A stretch of DNA of 64,000 bases from Schistosoma haematobium (lineage: Eukaryota > Platyhelminthes > Trematoda > Strigeidida > Schistosomatidae). The notes below the pieces were generated by a model. That model saw only the letters and a list, made by a program, of their open reading frames with translations, searched no databases and was not told where the DNA came from. The stretch is taken from assembly GCF_000699445.3 (NCBI RefSeq), contig NC_067198.1, positions 38,787,523 to 38,851,522 on the forward strand, in the 5' to 3' direction. The translations under genes and the position numbers were made by a program. Position 1 is the stretch's first letter; each line of letters opens with the position of its first letter. This document shows, piece after piece, positions 35,453 through 47,653 of this stretch.

Positions 35453-35925
35453 TTTTTATTTATTTGAACACATAAATATTGGTACAAGAGGGCACCAAAT
35501 ATATGTGCGCCACACTTTTGTGTGTGGGCTGTGATACTGCTCGGGTGCCCAGACCGAAGCAGGTGGTTATCTTAGGGGGCCACATCCGGAGCCTTTGACC
35601 TGAAGGTCTGATCCACAAGGCAATGGAGCATCGTGAGGAGATGCAGTCCCATGGTAGCCAGTGACCAAAGATTGGTTCATACGCCATTTTTTCCCGCAGG
35701 ATACTGGAGCCCATGTGCAACATTGATTTGGGATCCGGTTAAGGCGCCGGACATTCGCTTTTCGTCCTCTGATTTTCGTAAACAACACCCCCACCACGAG
35801 AAGGCAGTGAGTAGGACTTCCCTGTCAGAGGCTATATACCTGTGGCCATGTGAGAGCGTTTCGAGAGGGAGGGCGGACCCACCCCACTCTCGGTCATACC
35901 AGGGCATTTGGGGTAGGAAATAATG
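35453..35925 (-). mobile_element. 3' end of a non-LTR retrotransposon
   Basis: GC-richer island than its surroundings. On the minus strand it runs from ccctggtatgaccgagagtg to an A/T-rich repeat tail (aaataaataaaaataaataa). No reverse transcriptase motif, so I call it a 3' UTR-type LINE fragment by composition and tail. Confidence 0.5.
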
Positions 35926-36034
35926 TTTCCCCCAATTTCATTTAACATCATCAAAACAGAATTAAAAATATACGATAACCAAAGTGATTCTGTAATGAAC
36001 GACGAAATAAGTGAGGATCAATCAATTTTTTTAA

Positions 36035-36255
36035 ATACAAAATTATAGAGTTCTTTGGTAAAATATAAAAACGATACATTCAATATTTCATTTGCAAATC
36101 TTCCACAAATTGTCTCAAACTTAATTGTTCCTTCATCATCATAACAATTAGTCTTTGTGTCTTGTTCTCTTCTCTTCAATCTTCCCAACCTTCTTCTATC
36201 AGGCATTCCACTTCTGGTCGGTGTTATATACTACTTATGTAGACAATAAATAGCA
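36035..36255 (-). repeat. Hairpin repeat family D
   Basis: On the minus strand: hairpin end, then an A/G-rich body (ggttgggaagattgaag) and an end near aaatattgaatgtatcg. Full-length relative to the 42600 and 60735 copies. Confidence 0.6.
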
Positions 36256-38104
36256 TACGCCACAATTCAAATTTAGTTTTTACATTAATTATTTAGAGAA
36301 TCAACAATCATGCATGAAATATTCAGCTTCATAAGGAATAATTTGATAACCTTTAATTTAAACAAAACTTATTTAGTCTAACCAAAAGAGATCAAAATCC
36401 AAGTTATTTTCAAGTTAATTAAACGCTTTAGACAGTATATATCCCAATATTCTATTAGAAATGGCCATTAACTGATAACCTGATTGATCATTTAGTTGAA
36501 CCTTACATCATGTTGTCTAGTCACTAGTGTTTACTAGTGGAGAGTTCTACATTAAGATGAATTAGCTACCCTTCGCATACTAGTTTTTCATGGTCCCCCA
36601 AAGAAAACTTACTAGTAATGAATATCACCCACAAATTAATTCATTCTATAAAGCCTTATTGAATCTATCATTTTAAGTGACCTAATATCTATATGCATTT
36701 TTTAATGGTAAATGGTTCCAGGTGATTGGAAAGAATCTCTGTGACTTAGTTTTGTACTAATTATAACAAATCGGTTACTTATTTTTCACAAAAGAAGTGT
36801 ATCACAATTACGATTCTCATAGATTTACAGTCACAGTGAAATTAGATAGAACTTGATCAACTCTAAGATATGGACATAGTATTTGTTAGTACCAAGTAAT
36901 TTTAACCGTAAAGAAGTTCATTTGATTTCTAATAGTATCAAATTTGTTAATAACTCTAGGCTACTTGTAGTAGAAACCCGTATTGACCATTAGTTCATTA
37001 AGGATATCCCTCACTGAGAAGTTCCATGTAATATAAAGATCTAGTCCCAGCGTTTCCTGTGAGTTATCTGTCAACAAATTGTGTCGAATTGATTTCACAA
37101 ATGAAAAATCATTTGTAATAATAAAAACATTGATGGGTACCTCTTTATACCTCCAGATATCTTCGTAATGCACCATTCATTCAAGTATACGACATAGTAT
37201 TTCGTCCTATTAAAATTCGAATATTTCTTATGGAAACACGATAATAGTGATTGATGGTTTTTAAACCAGTTTCTGATTAAATGATCCAAAGAAAAACATC
37301 TTTTTATCACACTATAACTTCTATTTACTACAGAACCCTTACAAACCATGAAGCATTAGACTCATTTGTTATTTCAGGTATGAATTAACCAGAACTTCAT
37401 TCTATCAACTTAATACAACCTAAAACTTATCACTTTGCTGAGATTCAATATGTAAAACAGACGAACTGTTCGGTCTAATTAGTAGGTTTTAGACATTTGA
37501 ATAATAGATTTGTACTCCAAAAATTCTAGTAGCATAGAATGTTCCCATTTATTACTTAAAGTAAATTATTCAACATAGGAGAGGGAGTCATAATAATAGT
37601 AATAATGATGATAATAATAATAGTAATAGTAATAAGAAACTACACAGTCTAATAAAGATAAGGGTAGTTTTATTTATAGTTTCTGTAGTGACGGTTAGAT
37701 ATTTGGTGTTTTAATGAATCAATGGTACTTTAGGTGACTTAATAATTAATGATAATTTATCAGAATTCATGAAGACAAGGCGAAGAAGAAGAAACATAAG
37801 AAGAAGGAGTGAATGATTACATACTCGCTATCAATGATATCAGTAAGGCAGGAAAGCGGTAGCATAGTTAGTTTTGGTTAAAAGCATTAGGGATAATAAG
37901 TAAATTTCTTTTTTCAGTAACATAATAAAAATAAAAACTCAGAACATTTGAGTGAATATGGTAACACTGAAACAAACGAAAAAGAAGAAACACAAATAGA
38001 AAGAGACAGAGAAATGAAAAAGAATCAGAAGTAATTGGTGGTAATTATACTGGTGACAATAACAATGATAGCAGTATTACTATAATTAATGTTCATAGAA
38101 TCAT
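36256..38104. other. AT-rich stretch downstream of troponin T
   Basis: No gene seen. Will include the troponin T 3' UTR. The stop codon is part of an AATAAA (38104-38109), and another lies at 37669-37674. A polymorphic-looking taatagtaataa tract occurs at 37590-37635. Confidence 0.4.
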
Positions 38105-38329
38105 TTATTCAACAGGAACTTCAGTTGCAGGGGCAGGAGCAGCCGAATGTCCTCCACCTTCAGCGGCTCCGGCTATTTGAAAGCCTTCTTCTGTCATAAC
38201 CAACACATGTGAAGGTGCAATACGTTGGTATTCTTCTGCATAATTAGCACCTGTAAAGACAGTGCGTCGATCTTTGAATGATCTTGGATCTTTCACTCGT
38301 TCATATTGACTGTACATAACAACCATAGG
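38105..38329 (-). CDS. tnt: Troponin T exon 10 (C-terminus)
   Basis: Phase 0 start after TCATCTTTAG. Encodes PMVVMYSQYERVKDPRSFKD onward and an Ala/Gly/Pro-rich tail ending EVPVE, stop TAA. Confidence 0.92.
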   Translation of the reverse strand, partial: PMVVMYSQYERVKDPRSFKDRRTVFTGANYAEEYQRIAPSHVLVMTEEGFQIAGAAEGGGHSAAPAPATEVPVE

Positions 38330-39265
38330 CTAAAGATGATGTTTAAAATAGAAAAAAATGAAATAGTATTTAGATGATAATATAGATTGAAGATTATTAT
38401 GACAATGAAAATGGTTTATATTAAAAACTTACAGGAATACCGCTGAATTTAGCCGCTAATGGATCCGGTGCATTGGTGATAGCTTTTGCTTTCCCTCTAT
38501 AAAATTTTCAAAACACATGTCACAATAGTCGTAAATATTACAAAAATGTAATTCTGACATAAAATACTAATAACTGAGAAAAGTTTAGTCTAAATCAATT
38601 CTAATTTAATAGTTGAATTCATGAGTCAAGTGAAGCCAGACTACCATGGAAAACCTGGAAGCACTAGACAGCCGTTTTGTCCAAGTATGGGACTCCTCAG
38701 CAATGTGCATTCACGATCCCACCTCACGAGATTCGAACCTAGGACCTACCAGTCTCGCCCGCGAGCGCTTAACCTCTAGACCACTGAGCCGGTAGGCATC
38801 CAACAGTGTCAGTGTCTAACTTCAACCAATCCACTGCGCACTGCTGAAGAGTCCCATACAAGGATATAACAGCCATCCAGTACTTCCAGGTCTTCCATGG
38901 TTGTCTAGCTTCAATAGACTTATGAATTCAACTATAAAATTCCCATAATATCCACAAAACCCCTCTCTGATTAAAATCTATTTTAGACGGGATTTTATTC
39001 TTTTTTAAATCATTAATTTTATTTGTTTAAGGATTAACATTCATAAAAATATCTGTGAATAACATTTAGGACAGGATTTCATGTCTATAATCCAGATAAA
39101 CGTATCACTTTAAAGCTGTAAAGTAAATTACATGAATCAAAGTAGTTGATATGATAAATTGTGATAATAGACCACTGGTACTTAACAAAATATAAAGTAG
39201 TACAATCTACCACGAAAAATAATTCAGAAGAACGTTTGGTGGGTATATATGGATTTATATAAAAT

Positions 39266-39327
<62 letters not shown>

Positions 39328-42300
39328 ATAAAAACCACTGAAGAATAAAATGATTGAGAAACTTTAGGTGAATGAATCAATATGGATTAACGAATAATAG
39401 GAATAACTTAACACATTTGAGATAACTGGAACAATTCGATTATCGAAACAAGAGACTGGTAAGCAGTAAGACATGATAAATGTAAAGTTGTCTCATATAG
39501 TATAAACTGACTGGTTTATAGTTATAAATTATGTCCTACTAGTTCATTTTACTTAGGAATGAACTCAGTATTAACAATGAAATCAGATGTCAGTCAGTTG
39601 AGGAACCTGAAAAGGAAATTGGATTAGTGTTGGTCTTGACGACCTGGGAGCGTGACCGCAGAGCCCAAGGGACAACTGCTTGAGGCCGGTCGCGCACGGC
39701 CTTTTTGTGGAAGGTTTTTGACGTGTTAGCTCCGTTCTTCAAGGGGCCTTACCGCCGGAGACGGAAATCCGTGAGGTAAGGTGAGGTGTGATATTTTTAA
39801 GGTCGACCTTTTCTAACCCCACCCCTCCTGTGGGAAGGCAGCATCGCTGTCATGCTGGTTGTCCAAGGGAAACACCTTACTGCTGTCACACCTCTCTACA
39901 GTCAGTAGTACGACTTCGCCCTCAGACCTTGAGTTGCTGCTTTTAGTCTTACCGTTCACCAATCGACCTGCCTGGCATGGTAGAACCTACAGGGACATAT
40001 GTTCCAGCCAATATAGCTGGGTCATCACGATAGGCAAGCCCGACCACCGCGTCAAGGTAGCAGCTTCGGTCGGGAATCACTTAAATTCTAAGCAATTCAA
40101 TATTAAAAGAAATGAAATTGTGAAAATTATCAAGTATAATTAAAAGACAGATGATTTACCCTTTGTTTATTTGACGTGCACGTTCTGCTAATTCTTGCAT
40201 CTAAAAAATAAAAAAAATTTCAAAAAAAATCGATTTTTACTGAATAAATCTTGTTTACTTCATTTGCCAATTGTACTTACAAATGTTTCTCTTAGTGGAG
40301 TGTTCAATTTAGTAAAACTAACATGAACTTAATATATAACAACCTTGACAGAGAACATTAATACTTTTATTAAAGATAACCAAATTTAACACCCAATGAA
40401 TTCATTCCCCTGCCATTTACATCCATATTTCTAATTGAGTCGACAAAGTCAAAGGGATCAAGAGAGCATAAATCTCAATTATCTGATCTTCGGAGAAATC
40501 AGGACTTAGTGTTTTGTCGCCCAGACAAGGGTGCAGGGATTTTCCTTATGGATCGTCTTGACTATGTGTCACTAAACAATCATCGATATTGTCTGATCAT
40601 GTCAAATTTTCCAAAGAAACCTTACAAAAAGATGCAACTGAAAAAACGGAACAGATTTCACTTAAAGTTCAAAACAAGATGAAAGATGAGTTTATTATCA
40701 ATTGTGACCTCTATGAACATGTTAAAGCCTCGGGTTCCGTTATACCAAAACTATATAGACTTCCAAAAGTTTATAAGAATAATGTCCCTTTACTTCCTAA
40801 AGTTGATATGAACAACTCTCCATATCACCTGATTGCCAAATGGTTAGCTGATACTTTACAACCCGTTAAAAATCATATCAACAGATACAACTCTCTTGAT
40901 TCCTTTGATTTTGTCGACTCAATTAGGAATGTTAATATAAATGACAGGAAAATAATCTCATTGGATGTCACTTCACTTTTTACAAACGTTCCTCTCACAG
41001 AATCTGTATGCTTTTTTATGTGACTATATTGAAAACAATAACCAAAATTTGCTTAAAAATCATTTATTAATTCTGAATAAATTTCAACTGTAGGTTTCTG
41101 TCTAACTTCTTTATCGTCCCTTCATTAACTAACTGAAAAGCTGAACATTTTAAGGTGTTAAAATAATAATTGTAATTATAAGTAAATTTTAGAAGTATTT
41201 CAAGTATATTTGCAATCATTAGCTCTGTATGAATGAAAAATTAACCTTCAGTAAAAGTCACAAATTTAAACTAGCCCAGTGCTTCCAGGTTTTCAATGGT
41301 GGTCTAACATCAATCGGTTCAAGATCTCAATCAATAACTTAATAACCTCTACAACCCTATACTGATAATTAACATGTGTTCATTAGTGACTAGCTTTGTG
41401 AGGGAATTCTCGGAGTTCTAGTGAGAAGCGTGACCAGTGAAGCTAATCCATTTAGAGTAGAGACAGGTATCTACCTCAGTACAATGAAAGATGGTCGCAC
41501 ACTCTCGTGGATTAGTTGAGGTTAGACATTAACACCATTAGATGCCGGTCGGCTCAATGGTCTAGTAGGTTAAGCGTTCGCGCGCGAAACTGAAGGTCTT
41601 GGGTTCGAGTCCCGTGAGCGGGATCTTGGATGCTCGCTGCCGAGGAGTCACACGATGGGATGAAATGACCGTCCAATGCTCCCAGGTTTTCAGTGATGGT
41701 CTAACATCAATCAGTTCAAGATCTCAATCATTAAACTAGTCCTGTTATGTTTACTATAAATGATCTATATGAAGTGAAAATGGTATACCGTACAACAGGA
41801 GGAATAATAATGAACTATGTAGAATATGACCTACATTTATCAAATCGCAAACAAATTATTAATAAGTTGTTCAGTACTACTAAAAAAAACACAACGAATT
41901 ACATCATAACTTTGTCTTGTGAAACGTTGTGATAAATCATAAATATCACCCTCTAATCGACAGATAAGATCGTGTAATTCTTTAGCTTTATTCTTTAATT
42001 GATCAGCATTAAAACCACTAATATTCAATGGCTGTATACGTTGTTCTAAAATGGCACGTTTTTCAGCTTCCAACTGTTCTTTTGACTTTGTAACTTCTTC
42101 CTTTTTCTCTTCTTCCGTTTCTTGTGCCTACAATTATGTTAATAAAAATTGATTAGATTTCTATTAAAGATTTCATGTAGATCAACTTATGTATTGAAAA
42201 GAATATAATTAAGAGTAGTATGGTGGAAATAACTCCGCCTGAAGTCCCTCCGGGGGCTACTGCCGGTCCCAAGCCTGAATTAAGGAAGAGGGTTGGGCAT

Positions 42301-43231
42301 GGGGTTAGCGACCCCATCTCGTAGAAAACTAACCCGCTAAAAAACGCTAACCAGAAAAAAAATGTGGTAGAATTGTCCATTTTGACCAACTTTTTTCTTG
42401 GTGTTTTTTTGTTTAATTTAAGAATTAAAGATTTTCAATGCAACTAGGACAGATAATGAATAACTACTCAGACTTAAGGAGAATATTTATGGATGAAACT
42501 GGGGAACGTTTTGAAATCTATGGAAGAAAGCTCTGCTATAAACGTATAATGTTATGCGTAACAGTACCAGAAATCTGTCTTTAGATAACTAGGTGTGTGA
42601 TGCATGCTACTTATGTTGACAGATATAAGTAGTATATAACACCAATCCAAAGTGAAACGCCTGTCAAAAGAAGGTTGAGAAGATTAAAGTGAAGAAAACA
42701 GGAAGTGAAACAGAAAAGAATTGAGAAGTGGAAGAATTATGAAGGATGTAAAGGACAGTTGATGAAAGATTTGAGAATAAATTAGTTAATGTATTGTTTC
42801 CACATTTTAAAAAAGAACTCCGTAATTTGGCATGAAACGATCAATTGGTTATACCCACCAAGTCTTCGTTCACTACAGGTGTCCTAGGATTATAAATCAT
42901 TACTGGATAATTAAATTCACTACTTCAACTAATAAACTAAATTCCAGTGACCTTGGCTACCATTTATCCGTTCTTTAAATAATCAATTAAACAAGATTCT
43001 GAAGTACAGTAGATGTAAAAAACTATTTGAACTTGCTGGAAAATCGCTTAATATCAACATTTTAGTGGACCCTATAAAATTTAGTTGAGACATGTTTTTA
43101 GTGGCTCAGCTAAAATCTAGAGAAACAAAATAAATGGTTGAGGAGATTTTAAAATTGTCCAGTTAGTTCGGTTTAGTGTACTGATTTAGTGGTAATCTCA
43201 ATGGAACACATTTCGAACAGACTGAATTGTA

Positions 43232-43275
<44 letters not shown>

Positions 43276-45308
43276 CAGCTTTATTCAATATTATATTTTT
43301 GGTACAATACAGAATTCTCAGCGTAAAGTATTTCAACAAGTTTCCGTTCCTTTCTTTTTGGTCGGTCCTGGCGATAAATATTGAGTGATCGCCAGTTAGA
43401 TGTTAGCAGTTCAGTAAATGAACATCTGAATAATGTGCATTCTTTTCGCTGTATATTGCCAGCAACTAAATTGTCTCTTATTGAGTTTTTTTGTAACTTT
43501 GACAACGAAAGGTTGTACACTTTTCAGAAACGCAGCAGAATAGGTTATGCGATTAATAAACATAATGATATATTAAAACAAACAAAAATGGATAACTTGT
43601 TGAAATATCTAGATGGCAGGAACAAGTAGCCCAGATGCTCAAGCAGGCCGCAGTTTATACAATTTTCTGAGTCGAATAAATCGCATATTATAGCATAAAA
43701 GTATTACTTACAATTTGAAAACTACCTTTTATTTTTTAGTATCATTAATATTTCAGACGGTGAGGCCATCAGACAGTTCGTTTAGTTCCATAAAACACAA
43801 CAAAATTATCAAAATATAAAGCCGAATTCGAAATTAGTCAGCTAACATACTAGTCAAGCTAACAAGCTTAACACAGAAGCATAAATTCATGGTAGTACTG
43901 TATTTTACAGATATAATTCAAAGAATATCGATTTTGAATGATCCAGTCAACGTATCAAAGTACTTATGATAATAAACATCTAAACTGCTAATGTGAAAAG
44001 AGGATAAGTAAGTAGATGACAAAAAATAACGGTTTTCTAAATTTTCAGATAATCAGTCCTCACCAACAATCTATATAACTTAAGAGGTGAGTAAGCCATC
44101 CCTAAACCTTGGTATAACAATACCAAGCTTCATTAGGCCCATACAAAACGTAATAGCCCTGGATTCAGAGAAATTCCATGTTTATTCTTTGAAATAATGT
44201 CCTTCAGTAGATGGTAAACTGTTCAATTTACTTACTTTCGCTATAACGACAAATGATGCTGGACTTTTAACTGATTAAATACCTAGAAATTTATGGTATC
44301 TTGGTAAAATATAAGAATCAGACAGTGGAAATTTCCATCATTCCCCCTCACATTCTGTATGATTCTTTGAGTTCATAATTCCTTTTTATTTTCCTTTCTG
44401 TTCTGTTCAACTCGATCTTCTTAGCCTTCTGCTACCAAGTTTTCCACTTCCGATTGGTGTTACATACCACTTATGTTTGTCAATATACGTACAATTTGCC
44501 ACAGTTCCATACATTGAATAATGTGACCGGAAATAAATTACATTAGCCGAAATTTATTTAGTACTTTTCTCCTGCTTTATGTAGTTCTCTAAGGTGAATC
44601 AATCGAAATCATCGCACTACGTTGTAGGTTCTAATATAGATAACATAAGACGTCATATGTACCAAGTACAGGTTAAGATACTCAACCTTAGGCAACGCTA
44701 TTTATAGAAGAGATAATAATGCCGTGAGATGGTCTAAATTTATGTACATATTGAAGAACTGAGACCATTAAATGACTGACTAATCTTACCATCCACCTAT
44801 CACTGTACTAAAATTCTTATAAATAACCGTACGACTTACACCTGGTCCCTTCTTTGTAATAACGAAATTAGGTCGATTAGCATTTTTACGCTCTTCCCAT
44901 TCTTTCTTTTTACGTTCACGTTCTTCACGTTTACGTTGTTCTTCTTCACGTTTCTTTCTTTGTCGTTCTTCCTATCGAACCAGACAACCAAACATGTAAT
45001 ACCAAACTATCCAACTCAGAGAACAAAACTCCATCAAAATGTAATACTCAATTAAACAAAGCAAGGAATAACAAAATCAAAATAATCAATTTCTCCATAT
45101 CATATTACATTGAAAATCCCTTTCATCCTTGAAACTAGGTTGAAAAATAAAACAATAAACCACTAGATTTCTTTTTTACCAATGATTGTTCTATTATTAT
45201 CATTCCATAAAAAGCAAAAATTGATTACCTTTTTTCCCGTTTTACAGTCATCAATTGTTCAGCCTACTTTAAAGAGATTTGTTTTTATTCTTATCTGCCT
45301 CATCTTCT

Positions 45309-45399
<91 letters not shown>

Positions 45400-47601
45400 C
45401 ATATATAGTCACAAAAATTGTGCATGCTAGGTTCATGTAGGTGTAATGTTCTATGAAAGGGTACTTGTATACATGTCTGTATGTATATTAATGCCTATGC
45501 TTATGTCCTTGTTTGGTTTCTAATCACCATCCTCTGATATATCTGATAATCTATTGTTTTTTGTTTTCAAAAACAGAATAAGTCATGTTCGCACTATCAT
45601 TCGCTATTACCTTTTACATTTTTAAAAAATGTAAAACATAATCTTTACATGTTAAATTAATTATAACACTCTTGTATGAAACTAAAATGTTTTTCTCTCT
45701 GAGTGTTCTTATTATTGTCTTTAACTAAAACGTACTTGAATTTTCAACTAGATATTTGGAAGGACTAAACAGCCGTTTAGTCGTAGTATGGGACTTCTCA
45801 GAAGTGCGCATCCATGATCCTGCACGGCGAGATTCGAACCCAGGGCCTTCGTTCCGGTGCGCGAACGCCTGACCTCTAGACCATGTGCTAACTAGTGACT
45901 AGCTTCGTGAGCGTAATTCTCGAACTTCTAGTGAGAAGCCGTGACCAGTGGAACTAATCCGTGTCAGGTAAAGACAGATATCTACCTCAGTACAATGGAA
46001 GATGGTTGCGCAATTTCGTGGATTGATTGAAGTTAAACATTAGCACCGTTGGATACCGGCCCAGTGGTCTAGTAGGTCAAGCTTTCGCACACGAAGCCGA
46101 AGGCCCTGTGTTCGAGTCCCGCGAGCGGGGTCGTGATTAATATATATTTAGAATTATATATTTTTCTCTACCATCCATGGACTGATTAATTGAGCATCAT
46201 CCTATAACTTCTAAAGTAAAATGTTTACTGTACAATATATGATATACTACTCTTTATCTATTAAACTCTAACTTACGAAAACAATTTCATAATTGACATA
46301 TCAGAGTAAATAAACAAGCTTAACCAACACATATACTAAATGACTGGATGGCAATTCAATATTATAAACAGTTGACAATAAAAAGCAGAAGGATAAACTT
46401 ACTTCTTCTGCTCGTCTTTTTTGATCTTCTATCTGACGTAATTCAGCTAATCGTTTTTCTTCTTCTTCACGTTCCATTTTACGTCGTTCCTTAAATAATT
46501 TATATGAAATTTTATAATTATTTCAGTAATAATCCAAAAAACATAAGATATGAATTTATTCATTTTTATATTGGTATACTTTAATCTATTTAGAAAATCA
46601 ATCATTGTCTTTATATTGGATACTATAAATAGAGGTAGATCAACTATAACAGAATAGGATCTGTGCAAATAATTTAATGATCAGATCTGTCTATAATGTT
46701 ACATGATGATGGATGGTACATTAAAGCGAAATATAATATGAATGTCTTCAGAATGTTATTTTCAATCCAGTCTAATGGACTTCTCTAGTAAGTCCTGTAT
46801 CCCAAAGATGACCTTTAAACAGTGTAGTTTAATACTACAATCAGATATGAAATGCCTATGTCTGATTTAATTATTCTTGAATCATTCTAATTTATAGTAT
46901 TTATTGGTAGACCTGATCCATAGTTATCTAACTTATAAAGTCAGACCAAGCTTAAGATAATTTAAAAAGTAGGTGTATGATCCTAACTTTGTTCTAAATG
47001 CATCATTCATTTCTGATATATCTCACAACATAAATGAAACAGCAAATAATAGCTGAACATGTCAAACATTAGATGCTATTTTTATGTTCTAAAATTTAGG
47101 GTTAACAAGACTTAAGTGTCTTGGCTTTGACCCCCAATGTGATTGTTAATTGTACCACTTACGTGTATCATATTAGGATGAAACGATTGTTCAGTTGCTT
47201 CTGGTTTTTAATACTTATCTAATTAAGATTCATTGCGAATGTAAACTATAAATTCATCAATCTATACAAACTCTTATATTAAAGATACTAGTTAATCATA
47301 AATAAATAAAAACATACTCGACGTTCTCTTAATTGACGTATCTCTTCTTCTTCTTTTTCACGTTCACCTCTACGAAACTCTTCATATTCTCTCCATTCCT
47401 CTTCAGCTCTCTCTTTTCTACGCTTGGCTTCCATCTAGATAAAAATGAACAAATAGATGAGTAATTGGCATGTATTAATTTGTTATTTTTTTGGCAAAGA
47501 TTTTATGACTTACTTCCATACGAATTTTTGCTTCAGATTTTCCATCCTCACTAAAATAATAAAAAAAAATTAGAAAGGGATAGATTATCAAATTCTGGGG
47601 A

Positions 47602-47653
<52 letters not shown>

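Noticed and set aside
35567..35923. Several open frames on both strands
   Set aside because: GC-rich LINE-derived non-coding fragment; frames overlap on both strands and show no domain.
43233..43275. Possible CRISPR-like or satellite array
   Set aside because: Simple (TTA)n tail of a LINE; no spacers. No CRISPR arrays expected or seen in this eukaryotic window.
45182..45430. 82-codon open frame
   Set aside because: Mostly an Ile-Tyr run from the (AT)n microsatellite.
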